The position numbers and the translations under genes were made by a program. From Metellina segmentata (Eukaryota; Arthropoda; Arachnida; Araneae; Tetragnathidae), in the NCBI GenBank assembly GCA_947359465.1, contig OX375872.1, positions 3,702,395-3,766,394 on the forward strand: a stretch of 64,000 nt of DNA, read 5' to 3'. Positions 44,985-56,640 of this stretch are shown here, piece after piece (the first letter of the stretch is position 1; every line of letters starts with the position of its first letter). The notes beneath the pieces were generated by a model that worked only from the letters and a program-made list of their open reading frames with translations, had not been told where the DNA came from and did no database searches.

Positions 44985-47011
44985 TTGTCCAAAGACAACT
45001 GAACAATTTAATAAATGAACTACCTGCTCCATATATTATACTTAGTGAAATGAATGGTCATAACACTTTATTGGGTAGTAGAGATGTTAATCCCAGAGGA
45101 CGATAGATATTCATTGTCTTCTAAATGATGGCGATAATACCTACATTCATCAACCTACTCAAACCTTCCACTGCATTGATATAGCAATATGCTCACCATC
45201 TATATTTCTATCTCGGGACTTCAACGTAGGATGTGATCTTTATAATAGCGGCCACTTTCCTATTATTCCAAATTACACAAAAACTTATATAAACCCTTCC
45301 ATCCGACCAGTGTACTATAAATATGATAAAGCGAACTGGCCCCTATCTTCATCAGAATCAAATATAACACAAGAAATGATAAATATTTTAAACATTGATC
45401 ATGCAATCAAAAATATAACAACCATTTTAATATCAGCAGACTTAGCAATTCCTAAGTCATCACCAAATATTCGAAAATATTGGAAGCATAGTAGTATCTA
45501 GACTTTCATAGCATATAAAAAACAGAAAAAACTTGGAGCACATTTCGTAAGTATCCAACCCAAGATAATATAATTGCTTTTAAGAAAGCAGAAACCCGAA
45601 AAATTCAACGCCACTGTCAAAGAAACTCTTGGCAATCATACTTAAATAATATTAACAGTCAGTCTCACCAAAATCTACATGGACAAAAATAAAAAAACAT
45701 ATCAGGGTACTATAAACAGACTCCACATATCGCAATATTAAAAAATGATGCACAAGTTATGTTGGGAAAGACTTTTTCAGGAGTGGAAAAATCTTATCTC
45801 CCCAACTTTACTATGAACAAAGAAGAGAATTAACTTTAGATCCCTTAAGCTGTTACCGTTTTAACATTAAAGAACTTACAACTGCTTTACATAAATCTCA
45901 TTCAACCTCAGCGGGACCAGACCTCATTCATAATATCATCCATTTTCATCATTATCATCCATTTTGAAACTTTTAACAGAATATGGCACGAGCATACATT
46001 TCCTACATTGTGGCGTAACGCTATTATAATCCCTATTGCAAAACCAGGTAAAGATCATCAAAATCCTACTAATTATAGACCAATAGCCCTTATCAGCTGT
46101 CTATGTAAAATTATGGAACGTATGGTCAATGCACGTCTTGTATATTACTTAGAAACCAACCAGTTCTTCTCACCTTTCTAAAGTGGATTTCGTCATGGAA
46201 GAAACAACAGAGATAACCTAATTCTAATGGAAACCTCCATCCGTGAAGCTTTCGCCAAAAACCACTATCTTGTTTCAATCTTTTTTGACATGGTGAAAGC
46301 TTATGATCGAAGATATAGTATTCTTCGGGACTTATTCGATATTGGTCTTCGGGGAAATCTACCAATCTTCATTCTAAATGTTTTCTGCAATCCTGATTAT
46401 ACCAAGTCTGAATAAAAAAAACACTATCAGACGAATTTTCACAAGAAGAAGGCGTACCTCAAGGGAAAAAGTGTGCTTATATTGTTCATTATAAAAATTA
46501 ATGAAATTTTAAAGCAACTGCCTCCCAGTGTTCATAGAAGTCTTTTTGTCGATGACTTCCAAATCTCTTGTACATCATCAAACATGATAATAATAGAAAG
46601 ACAGCTTCAAATAGCAGTTTAAAAAATCACTACTTGGGCAAACAAGTGGTTTTGTTTTCTCTACTCAAAAAACCATTTGCGTACATTTTTGCAGAAAGAT
46701 ATGATTCATCATAATCAACAAATCGATTATTGATTATTAATACAGAAATAAATTTTTTGGGAATAAGTTTTGATGCAAATTTAACATTTCGACAACATGT
46801 GAGACACTTTAAACAGAAATGTAATAAAACTCAGAATATTTTAAAAGTATTATCAACAACATCTTGGGGAGCTGATTCTATCTCTATGTTTAGAATTTAC
46901 AGATCCTTGGTGCACTCCAAATTAGATTATGGATGTGTTATGTACGGTTCTGCAGCCAAATCAGTTCTTAAAGCTTTGGATACTATACATCACATAGTAT
47001 CCGTATATCTA
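44985..47011 (+). pseudogene. LINE ORF2 endonuclease tail and reverse transcriptase
   Basis: The endonuclease C-terminus: NGHNTLLGSRDVNPRGR-type block at 45050-45110 and RPVYYKYDKANW at 45306. RT: TSAGPDLIHN (45906), PIAKPGKDHQNPTNYRPIAL (46035-46093), SGFRHGRNNRDN (46185-46220), FFDMVKAYD (46281-46307), EEGVPQG (46447) and the catalytic box as FVDDFQIS (46544-46566). A 120-codon open stretch then runs from NFLGISFDANLTFRQHV to LVHSKLDYGCVMYGSA. Multiple shifts and stops disrupt it. Confidence 0.85.
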
Positions 47012-48113
47012 CACTATCTACCTACCTATTTGGACACCCATGCAAATGACGACATCTGTAGTCCTGATATACATCACGCACTCCGCCGTTAAATATCATG
47101 TAGTAAACAGCATTGGCATTAATCGCATGCAAGATGCCACCAAGTGCAAAGTTATCTTATTTCTAGAAAGATGTCAAAAATGGCCGATCCTTAAGGGACA
47201 TATCTGAATTACACCAAATGGACAGTGTGATTCAGAAGTGGAATTCCGAGTCGGCAGACCCACGAAACTGGGAGACCAGAGAAATTCGGAAGAATCGCAC
47301 CCAATCGATGGCCCACATACTCCAGGAGTTGCATCCGGGAGTGTTTTTGCAATTCGCAAGGAAGCACATCTGCTTGGTTTTCATGGTAGTGTTGCCTCCC
47401 ATAAGCCTTTGATCACAAAGTCCAACCGCGCTGCTCGGTTAATGTGGTGCGTCGAAATTGGACCGTAGATCAGTGGAGTAGATTAGTGGAGCGACGAATC
47501 AAGGTTCACCCTATACCGTTCGGATAGCAGGGTCTGGGTCTGGCGTCTGCCTGGAGAACACCTCCTGCCAGAATGTATTGTGCCCACAGTAAAGTTCGGC
47601 GGAGGTGGAATTATGGTGTGGAGGTGTTTCTCCTGGTATGGACTGGGATCCTTGGCCTAAATTCATGGTAAGCTCAACGCCGAGGCCTACTGCGCTATTT
47701 TGGATGACAGTTTTCTTCCTACTTTGTGGTAGTTTAACGGGTTGGACCCATGTTACTTCCAGGACATGTTACGAGGTCCACCATGGATTGGTATGGTGAC
47801 AATGGGGTTAATCGAATGGACTGGCCTGCCCAGAGCTCAGACCTGAACACCTATCGAGAAACTCTAGGACGAGTTGGATCGCCAAATTAAGGAGTGCTAC
47901 AACCGTCCAAAATCGGTGAAGGAACTTACATGTCTTCTCCAAGCCGAGTGGAAGAAAATGCCACTAACCGTCATACAAGGACTTGTGGAAAGCATGCCCC
48001 GGACGGTTGAGGCTGTAATTGCCTCTCGTGGAGGCTCTGCCAACTGTTGAATATGAATAAATTTTGCTTTTCTTTTCTATCACAGGTGTCCAAATATTTA
48101 TTTGTAGATAGTG
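47012..48113 (+). mobile_element. Tc1-like transposon inserted in the LINE
   Basis: The left end CACTATCTACCTACCTATTT and the right end (complement CACTATCTACAAATAAATAT) share the following TTTGGACACC: inverted repeats. The transposase starts near 47126 (MQDATKCKVILFLER), with a PRNWETREIRKN second DNA-binding domain, VWVWRLPGEH, KFGGGGIMVWRCFSW at 47591-47640, the PAQSSDL third-acid region near 47830, and a C-terminal PKSVKELTCLLQAEWKKMP ending at 48049. Frameshifts at about 47240, 47460 and 47860 kill it. Confidence 0.85.
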
Positions 48114-48279
48114 AATTGGCGCTTACCGCACTTTGGTTTTAGAATTGGAAAAATTGACAATCTAGATCTTTAAAAATTGACAATCTAGATGTACATTCTA
48201 GACAAAACGAGCCTCCACCTTGGAGTAATAGAAGTTTTAATGTTATTAGAGATTTTATGATACTGACCAAATCATCCAC

Positions 48280-48621
48280 TCTAGACTATTATTATTACTT
48301 GCACTTATTTTACTCTCAGATAACATTTTTCATCTTTTAAACCAGTATTTACTGATGGATCAAAGAGTATGACACACGTTGGTTCTGCAGCAGTATTTGG
48401 AAGGACAACTGTTGCCTAGAAATTACATCATTGCAGCTGTCTTTAGATCAGAAATATATGCCTTATTTTTAGCACTGGAAAACATATCTAAACATCCTTA
48501 CAAAAAATGGATAGTATACTCTGATTCAAAAAGCAGCATTGAAGCCCTTGCAAATACTCCAATAAAAGATTATCCTCTACAAAACAATAAATCTATTTCT
48601 AAATCTAAAATCTCAAAATAA
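48280..48621 (+). pseudogene. LINE ORF2 RNase H, resumes after Tc1
   Basis: VFTDGSKSMTHVGSAAVFG (48344-48400) carries the first catalytic aspartate. After a frameshift AAVFRSEIYALFLALENI supplies the glutamate and WIVYSDSKSSIEALAN the next aspartate, the usual RNase H order in I-like LINEs. The frame ends at 48621, next to a minus-strand SINE. Confidence 0.8.
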
Positions 48622-48624
48622 TTT

Positions 48625-48948
48625 GGTAATTTTTTAATTAATGTCGTACTAGAGCAACACAAAGGGCTATTGACGACGGTCCGGGATCAGTCCCTTAAGG
48701 GAAAGATCCGAGGACAACACCTCGTAATTTTTAACCACGGTCAGATGACGAAGCAACACCTGAGCTGGCATCCCACTCTCCAAGCTTCCACACCAACCCA
48801 ACATGAGGACTTTCTGCCACGACAGATTTAAGGTGCACCAGCCGCCTCTACACAATACGCTTACAAACATCCATGCCCGGACCCGGATTCGAACCAGGAA
48901 CCTTCCGATCTAGAGGCTAACACCTTAACCACTATACCGGTTGGTCGG
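48625..48948 (-). repeat. full-length tRNA-derived SINE
   Basis: The most complete copy in the window. On the minus strand it has box A TAGTGGTTAAGG (48923-48934), 27 bp of spacer, box B GGTTCGAATCC (48885-48895), then the family body to a TTAATTAAAAAATTACC end. Box spacing fits an RNA polymerase III promoter, so this is a candidate source-like copy. The tRNA parent cannot be named with confidence from the sequence; Asp/Glu-type D arms look similar. Confidence 0.9.
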
Positions 48949-49499
48949 CAAAATTTCCAAATCATGCTTTGTTGGATGTAGGTATTCCCGGAAATGAGAG
49001 CAGACGTTTCGGCAACGATGCAAAACTACTTACCAATTCCTATTTTGATTAAACTGGTAACATTCTTGGTATAAGGAAGTTCGAAATAAACTCCACTCTA
49101 TACAACCATCTGTCACAGGATTCGGCAATACAAATTTGAATAGAAAAAATGAAGTACTACAACTGACGAGACTTCGCATTTTCCCTATAGACACTTTCTG
49201 ATCTGAGAACCTGCCCCATTATGTTCAACCTGCGATTGTATTTTTACTGTTCGACACATTTGGACTGAATGTAGGGATTTTAATAACCACAGACTAATCC
49301 GATTTTGAGTTTGAAACTCAAACCTAAACGACCTTTTAGGGAGCCCTTACTATAAAAATTTGTTTTTATTTATCTATGACATTGGTTTCTCGAATTTCAT
49401 TTAGATTTTATACATTGTGTTAGTCTCAATTCATAATTGTAAATAGATAAATATAATATCAATCTTTATTTCGTCTAGACTTTTTTGTCTTGTGCAGCT

Positions 49500-49784
49500 A
49501 GGCCATGTGTCGCCCTTGCGCCATAAAAACCCAACAACCAACCCAAGAGCGTCCCAGATATGCTATGTAGGGTTTAGGTCTGGATATCTGGCTCGCCAGT
49601 CCATCCTGCGAATATTCTCACTTTCCAGATTTTCGTCGACCAGATGAGCCCTATGTGGACGAGCGTTGTCGTCCATGCTAATGAAATCAGGGCCAACTGT
49701 ACCCCTGAAAAGGCGAGGATAGGGCTCTCCTCCCTATTCCTCACAGCAGTCACAGAGCCTCTGGCAAAGGTATGGAGGTTTGTG
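49500..49784 (-). pseudogene. Tc1-like transposase C-terminal fragment
   Basis: The minus strand reads FISMDDNARPHRAHLVDENL at about 49640-49690 and IRRMDWRARYPDLNP near 49575-49620, the second and third catalytic regions of Tc1 transposases, followed by HIWDALG. It is a fragment of roughly 90 codons with a stop between. It abuts the hAT end at 49785. Confidence 0.8.
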
Positions 49785-50249
49785 CAGTGGCGGATTTTGG
49801 CCCCTTGTTTGGGAGGGGCGATCTGTAGATCGAAATGTGCTCCGAGGTTTGTACACTTAGGATTTTCTTAACGGCTTCCTATATACGGATATTTGACATT
49901 TTTTAAATAACTATAACAAATTCATAAATTCACACAAGTTCTTTGCAGCTTATGTGTAGGCCTATCATTTTTGAGACCAAATCAAAACAAGGAAGAGAAA
50001 ATAACTATATAAGGAAAAAAACTTATTGTTGAAGTAGAAACAGAAAACTAAATTATATTCTGTATTAAACACAACAGTCACAAGTAAGAGATTTCCACGT
50101 GAAAAGGTTAATACTGAATATGAACTAAAAAAAACACATTTATATTAAGATTATCTAAGACTTCACTAAATACGGTTATCATTATAATATCAACTCGTCT
50201 TCTTGATTTTTCCTAAGCAAATTGATCTAAAATTGTTACTGGTGAAATT

Positions 50250-51560
50250 GCATTATCAAAAATGCAACGAAGCCAAGCCCACTAGCCGATCTTCTATAAC
50301 TGTGTTTCATGGCCTTGTCTTCAATCGTTTTAGCGTTGATAAGCTACGCTTGGCGGTTGCTACAGTAACAGTAATAGGTAATGTTACAAGAACTTTCAAT
50401 AATACGCAGATCTCATGGTACACTGCAGGATCACAGTTTTGTAGTGCTTCAAAAGCAGACTTGGGTACTTTGCCGGTATTGGTATTTCCTCGTATCCATT
50501 TGGTTCTCCAGTTAATCACCTCTATTTGAAGTGTGTGATGCTCATAACTTCCTCTTCAATTTTGACCCATCGGTTATTCTGTGATACTTCCTGCTTAGCT
50601 CTGTCCAAGATGCGAGGAGTGACTCTTCGTCCGTTTTAACTTTCGCCAAGAGTCAATGGCAGTAAATCTTGTAAATATAAGTCATCCAGATATTCCTGTG
50701 TGAGTCGGTCTTTTGAGTCTTCTTTTACGAAGTTTACAAAGGTAAATAAACATTTATTCTATAGTAATTTTCAAGAGTTATGTCATGACCGAGGAAGACT
50801 CCCGCCCAAGTGGTTCCTCACCAAAAAGTGGATAGCTGCACCCCCCCCCCTATGTCTTTACTAGTGATCAATAATTTGTAACCTGTATTCTTCTTCTGTG
50901 ATCACGGAGCCTGATCTCGTGATTCACAGTTCAGGAGACACACGTCAACAACATCAACAGTTATGGCAGGAGGATCTATGAACGTCCAACAGTACGTGGG
51001 ATTTTTCTTTCATTTCCAAGACGCATTCTCTCAACCTCCCGAAATCGGATTCACTTATTATCGTGATTGTGTCAGAGACAGCATCTCGAGCTTTCCTGGG
51101 GTCAAAACACATGTTAATGACTTAAAACATGTTGCGTTTAAGACTTTTGAGAGACAAGGGGAAAATAAATTCTCAAGCGCACAGTGAATAAATTAGCTTT
51201 TGTTTGGGTGCTGAATTTGGGTTATGCCACAAGTTGATATCTCCTCTAACGCATCCACGATCTTAATGAGATATGCTTTGAATTTTATAACACCATAGTG
51301 TCTTTTGACCCATCGAGTTTCGAAAGTCCAGAATGTTGTTCCCCAATGTTTTTTCAAGGCGCTACTTCTTTCCGCTGAACCCGTGAAAAAACTCACAGCT
51401 TGTTTGATGATGTCAACAGAATTACGCACACTTGAAACGGACGAAGATTTGGATAGAGTCAAATTCAGTCGGTGGCTAAAACATGGACAGTGGATTGCCC
51501 ATTTACAACAATTTTTTTTACTTCCTTTACTGCTTCGCCCCCTGCTTGCTAACGCTCGCC
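50250..51560 (-). pseudogene. hAT transposase C-terminal half
   Basis: The minus strand gives WAIHCPCFSHRLNLTLSKSS (51450-51510), SFFTGSAERSSALKKH, TFETRWVKRHYGVIKF, and near the end ALQNCDPAVYHEICVLLKVL and TVATAKRSLSTLKRLKT (50307-50420), the hAT_C dimerisation domain. The CxxHxLNLxL block with TRW downstream marks the catalytic region of ZMYM1-type hATs. Stops occur between 50530 and 51190. Confidence 0.8.
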
Positions 51561-51985
51561 AAACCCGTTGCTTGTTGCGCAATCTCATTTGGTTTGCTTC
51601 GCTAACCAACACTCGTGTCGCAAGTGATTTTTTTTTTTTTTACTTTAACACTTAATGCACCCTAAACTAATACATCAGTAAAAACAATTTCCATCTTGTT
51701 CTCTGAAAAGGTTTGACTAAACCATGTTAAACTCGTAATATTCTAATCTGTACTCAATCGGCAAACCGTCTGAGGATCAAGCGAAAAAACGAGCATAACG
51801 TCGCAGCGAGTTTGAAGGGCATCTGGCAAACCCTTTTGTTAGAAAATGTAACCTTAATTTCCGTGAATAAGAATGAATGCGTATATCTAAAAAGTACGAA
51901 ATTTGTATGACCAATCGCATCGAATTTATTTCTGAACCATTTTCAAAAATAATTTTACCTTAAGAAAGAGTACACTCTAAGGTTA

Positions 51986-53662
51986 GGTAATTCCGGGTGA
52001 GATGCTTCACCGGTAAAGATGCCTCACATGATGTCATTTTGAAACTTTACTTTAGGTGGCTCAACTAGTTCCAAGAATGTTTCAGTCAGATGTTGTTTGA
52101 TGTGCTGTGAAAGTTTTGTTACATCACCTTTTGTTTTCTGCTATCGCAACAATATTTTAAGTAAGTACCCTGTTTTTTCGACTCCGTTATAAGATTGATG
52201 TTGTAGTGTAAGACTGGCACTAATTAATTGGAAAGGATTTTTTTTATGTAAGCATAAAAACCTGTAGTCAGGAGTTGATCAGTCGAATTTAGGTAGTTTA
52301 CCGCCATTTTTGCTGTCTTGTACTTTGAACAGTTGCATCTCTCCCATACCAAAGGATTGACACCCCACGTATGTTTGGGAGATATGCCCATTTACATTTT
52401 CAATGAGAGATGCCACGCATCCTACGTAAATTGTTATGATTTACTGGACTTAGCTGACAAGAATCAGATTATAATTGTATACCTGCCAAGCCATACAACA
52501 CAAACTCTTCAGCCTTTTGACAGGTCTTTTTTGAGCCATTAAAACATTTCTTTAAAATTGAAGCACGAAAATGGATTATTCATCAACCAGAAATAACAAT
52601 TACAAGAATCTAAGCCTCAGATTGATTGGTAGAGGCTTCTGTCGACACTGCTATCACTGGTGTTCGGGAGACTTCACTCGAAACCAAGCAGCGAGCGATT
52701 CCGAACCACTTCTTTGCCATCAATGAACAAGAGGATGAAAAGTCCCGAAATTGTTCGCAATCATCACATTTTTGAGCTCAACAAACAACAACCCTGACAA
52801 AATTTTTGCTTCAAATTTCGCCTGTACCCAGGCTAGAAAAAAGAAAGAGAGTCGGCTAAGATACTTACATCCCAAGAACACATCCAAGAAAAACAGTTGA
52901 AATCCGCCAACAAACGTAACAAGGTATCAAAAAAGTTGATAGTAAACAAAAGTGATCCTACATGCAACTGCCTCGAATGCGTGGAAAACTATTATTCTAC
53001 AAAATAATTGGAGATTGGATTAAATGTGTTAAGTGTACTAAATGGTAACATGAGTCATGTATAATGTACGGGTATCTGTGCGATATGTGAGGCAAAAATT
53101 AGAGAGGACAAAAAGAAAAACTCTTAATTGAATAGTTTCGAAATATTTTAGAATACTTTAATAACGTAATAATCATTCAATACTTTTTAAACTAAGAATT
53201 TGGAACTTTCTAGCAAATTGATTTGTTTTAATAGTTTTAATGTGTTTTACTACTAAATTTTGTTTGTTTCATTTTTAATGTGTTTTATTAAAAACTTTTT
53301 ACATCTTGTCTATGGTTGTTAAATATTTCAGTACTTTATAAATTAATTCTAAGGTAGCATATTCTTTTTTTAAATCACTTTGTATTAATATGTTATATAC
53401 ATTTAAAACCTTTTATGTTTTAAAAGCAATTTATTTTTACAGGTAGGGGGCATCTCTCCCATATAAATAAGGCATCTCACCCGGAACTTGGGAGAGATGG
53501 CTAAATGTAGAGCTTTCACGGTTTTTTTTTTCTGTAGAAAATTTACTGTAGAGTACAAAATAACTATAACATATTCCCACAAATTTTCGTTTTTATTGTA
53601 AAAACCCAGTTTATTTTATAACGGCTTTTCCTTAAGTGGGGGGAATCTGTACCGGAATTACC
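51986..53662 (+). mobile_element. pogo/tigger-like transposon, decayed
   Basis: Inverted ends GGTAATTCCGG and CCGGAATTACC, with ACATGATG/ATCTCACCCGG motifs just inside both. The + strand keeps the catalytic C-terminal part of a DDE_1 (CENP-B/jerky-type) protein: HASYVNCYDLLDLADKNQI and IVYLPSHTTQTLQPFD (52410-52530), then in other frames PLKHFFKIEARKWI and, near 52970-53090, a cysteine-containing tail (CVKCTKW). The N-terminal DNA-binding domain is deleted. Confidence 0.75.
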
Positions 53663-54409
53663 TTATACTGCGATGTTTTCAAATTTAAAAACTAATAGTA
53701 ATAAGGTATGTATATGACAGTTTTCACACAAAAGAAACGAAAATGTCCCGATTTTTCCCGAATTTCAAAAAAATATTATCAGAAACCAAATTTAAGTTTA
53801 TAAAAAAAACTCGATTTGCTGCAAAAATTCACGTTTAGAGGTACTCTAAACAAAAAATAACGACTGAAGACTGAAAATTTCTACGTCTTTTGTTCACCAC
53901 TCGCTTTAACCCTAAACTAATCACCGCATCTGAAAAAATATTCACAATTGTCCATGCAACACGATGAAGAAAAACCATGTTCATTTTGTAATTTTCTGAT
54001 CCGTACTTTCTCGGGAAACCATCTAAGTAACGAGTGAAAAAAAAAAAAAATTTTAATCCTGACTTTTTTACTCTAGAGAGATAAGTTACGATGTGTGTGT
54101 GGGGGGGGGTGGGGGGTTCTGCAATGCAAAGCGCGCTCCCTGACACACCTTTTTCTTCTAGCTAGGAAACAACCTCCCTACACCACCCAAATTACCACAA
54201 ATACTTTATAAATAATCTATGTCAATGACAAAATATTTAACTTCAAAAGTTATCGACAAAATTGCAAATTCTGAAGGTATGCCTTGGTTTAAATAAAGTT
54301 TATTAATTTTTATGTTTTATTATAAATATGTAATACATATTTAGCCTATAATTGTGTTTTACGTCTGTTTTTGATTTTACTGCAGTTTTCAAATTTTGGA
54401 CAAAATGCC

Positions 54410-55150
54410 TCAGAACAATTGGAATTGCTTCGAATTGTGTTGAAGAACACTGAATATAATTCTGCACCTGGGTTTGGGAGTACTACTGTTTGATTTTGGT
54501 AAAACAGCAAACGTATCTAAAAACGTCAATAAATTTTCATGAACTTCCATTCTTCTTGCTTCACCAGTCACGTATCTTAGTACAAATGTTAATTGAGAAA
54601 TATAGGAAACATCTGTAGTTTCATCAAACACTGCTATAGATACCTGTTTCACGAACTTGTGCAACAATATGAGGATGGATTTCCATGTAAAAAAATTAAT
54701 TATGTCATTTTGAAGGGTTTTGCTTATGAACTGAATTTTAGAAAACTCGAAATGTTTACGAAGAACTTCGTCTACAGCGGACATTCTGATCCGCAACAAA
54801 GCAGGAAAATTTCCTTCATTTGCCGTTGATGCCAATGAAAGTCCAATGTTACCATCATCTCGGGGACCATGCAAAGCTAGGCTTTGCCTGCACAACAGCT
54901 GAACCGTTTCAATAATTGGTAGCTTGATTTTTCGATTCCAATCTATTAATTATTGATGATAAGTACATACTTGATTAGCAACATCTCGAGAAGGATTTTT
55001 GGACGTTTTAATAAAGTTTGAGGCTGCCTCTAATGCTTGCTTATGATAGTGGGGCTCACCTCCTTGAAATAAGAGACGTACATCGGAAGGAAGCGGTCGC
55101 TCTTTGAAGATGCTCCGATTTGACGACTCTTATGGTTCCGTGGCCAGATT
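54410..55150 (-). pseudogene. hAT transposase N-terminal half
   Basis: A 161-codon open frame (54410-54895) starts RQSLALHGPRDDGNIGLSLA and continues NEGNFPALLRIRMSAVDEVL, SKTLQNDIINFF, and AVFDETTDVSYISQLTFVLR, which holds the first catalytic aspartate of the DUF4371/ZMYM1-type hATs. Upstream pieces on the same strand (HKQALEAASNFI, KNPSRDVANQ, 54985-55060) extend the match towards the N-terminus. The frame loses similarity after FLDTF. Confidence 0.85.
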
Positions 55151-55369
55151 TTATCCATAATAATAAATCTGTGCCCTCGTACTCTTTAATAAATCTTAAC
55201 TTGTAAATAATTTTCCAATTTATCTTTTAAATAAAGTTGAATGTGCTGTAACCAGTATAATCTCTAATTAAAGACCAGAACGTTACAGTGGAAAAACTGA
55301 TGGAAGGAAAACAAGGTCAAAGACCCCCCCCCCTTAAGATTTTTATATTTTATAATTTTTTTTTAAACG

Positions 55370-56640
55370 TCGGCGTTCTTCTGGCGTTTGGGAGGGGCGA
55401 TCGCTTCGATCTCTGATGAGCGGAGTATCTCTGATGAGCGTACAAGACAGCCAGCATTGACGTGAACCACTTGCCCTGGTACCGTTGCTTCATGTTGGCA
55501 ATGTCCCGATGAAAACGCTGGCCGTTCTCTTCTGACCTTTCTGTGTAAAGGAGGAATGATGATTCTGTGCGTTTTTACCAATGGTGGGTACTGTATATTC
55601 ATTTCTCCAGTCTTAAAAGATGCTCTCGAAGGCCAGTCTTTCTTGATGTTCAGCAAATCGATTGCTCTGCCATCCCATAAACAAAGAAAACAGCAGTACT
55701 TTGTATATCCCTACTACAAACCGATCAACAAAGCCACTACCTTCAGGTCAGCACAGATCTGCCAGCCATACTTGCTGTAGTTAATCCTCTCCAATAATCC
55801 TCCTTCATATAGACAGCATGTCCGATAGGTATGGATGTTCCCGTTATACAGCAGAGCCGTCTTGAGACTCAGATTTTTGAAGTGTCTATAAACATCCGCC
55901 ATTCATGGGGGCAGATGTGCAATGCCGAGTTCTTGTAGTAGGCCATCAATATTGGAGAAGAACACAAGGCTTTCTTCTTTTTCAAAGATTGATTCGAAGG
56001 ACTTATGACGATGGCGAAATGAAGTCACTCGTACATTTAGTTCGAGAAGATTCCACTTTCGATGTCTTGTGGCCAGTAATTCCCCTTTGCGTTTGGACAG
56101 ATCCAAATCTTGAAAAAAATCGTTTCGTTCATTCGAGTTAAGTTTATGTGGCGCAGATGTTTCATCTAAACACGAAAAATCATCATCCATAGTCCCACCA
56201 CATGCTGACGTTGAAAGTTTAGGAGATTTCGCGGACTCCTCGTCTGAACTGATAGGAAAATATGTCTCTGGAATACATTCGCCATTCGAGACAGAGCAGA
56301 TGGTATGTTAGGTTATTCAACTTCTTTTTCTTGGTGATGCCTCCAGAAATACAATACAGAAATAACAGTCATCAACGTGATCGTTCGGCTCCTTCCAAAT
56401 CATGGGCCCAGCAAAACTTTCATTTGCCATTAAGCCACTGTGAAATATTTACCGCATGATTGTGGCAACATAGTAGCGCCCAGCCTTTGTCCTGGTCGCC
56501 TACCTTGCAACCAAAATACAAATGATACGCTTTCTTAACTATAGCACCGATGGTCTTTTTCTGTGCAGCAAATGTCACTTCTCCGTAAATATAACAGAAG
56601 TTATTAGCACTTTTAACGCAGTCACCAGGCATTACTACTA
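55370..56640 (-). pseudogene. widespread uncharacterised arthropod protein family, pseudogene
   Basis: Minus-strand blocks in order: NNFCYIYGEVTFAAQKKTIG and YHLYFGCKVGDQDKGWA (56490-56620), then DDFSCLDETSAP, LNLSK-like DLDLSKRKGELLATRH (56040-56110), FEKEESLVFFSNIDGLLQEL, LKTALLYNGN (55830-55870), YGWQICADLKVVALLIGL (55714-55770), GYTKYCCFLCLWD and EMNIQYPPLVKTHRIIIPPL (55545-55605). The same string of blocks is known to me from many hypothetical proteins of insects and crustaceans with no assigned function. Its scattered repetition suggests mobile ancestry. At least four frameshifts break it. Confidence 0.7.

Larger units (their letters stand above)
43335..48621 (+). mobile_element. I/jockey-superfamily LINE, decayed, with two later insertions
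   Basis: In order: 5' leader, ORF1 with gag zinc knuckles, ORF2 endonuclease C-terminal part, reverse transcriptase and an RNase H tail. All are on the + strand and frameshifted. The RNase H domain favours the I-like side of the superfamily. A SINE replaces or interrupts the endonuclease N-terminus (44688-44984), and a Tc1 element splits ORF2 after the RT (47012-48113). No poly(A) or other 3' tail is seen because another SINE abuts at 48625. Confidence 0.85.
49785..55345 (-). mobile_element. hAT transposon (ZMYM1-like), split by a pogo element
   Basis: The left end CAGTGGCGGATTTTGG (49785-49800) is a typical hAT terminus. The minus-strand transposase N-terminal half lies at 54410-55150 and the C-terminal half at 50250-51560, the right order for one element. 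A pogo-like transposon (51986-53662) and another repeat (about 51545-51640) lie between. The expected complementary right end was not found; a C-run at 55326-55335 may be its remnant. Confidence 0.65.

Noticed and set aside
48885..48934. Possible functional tRNA gene
   Set aside because: Boxes A and B are present, but there is no foldable acceptor stem and the sequence continues into the repeated SINE body, so it is a SINE head.
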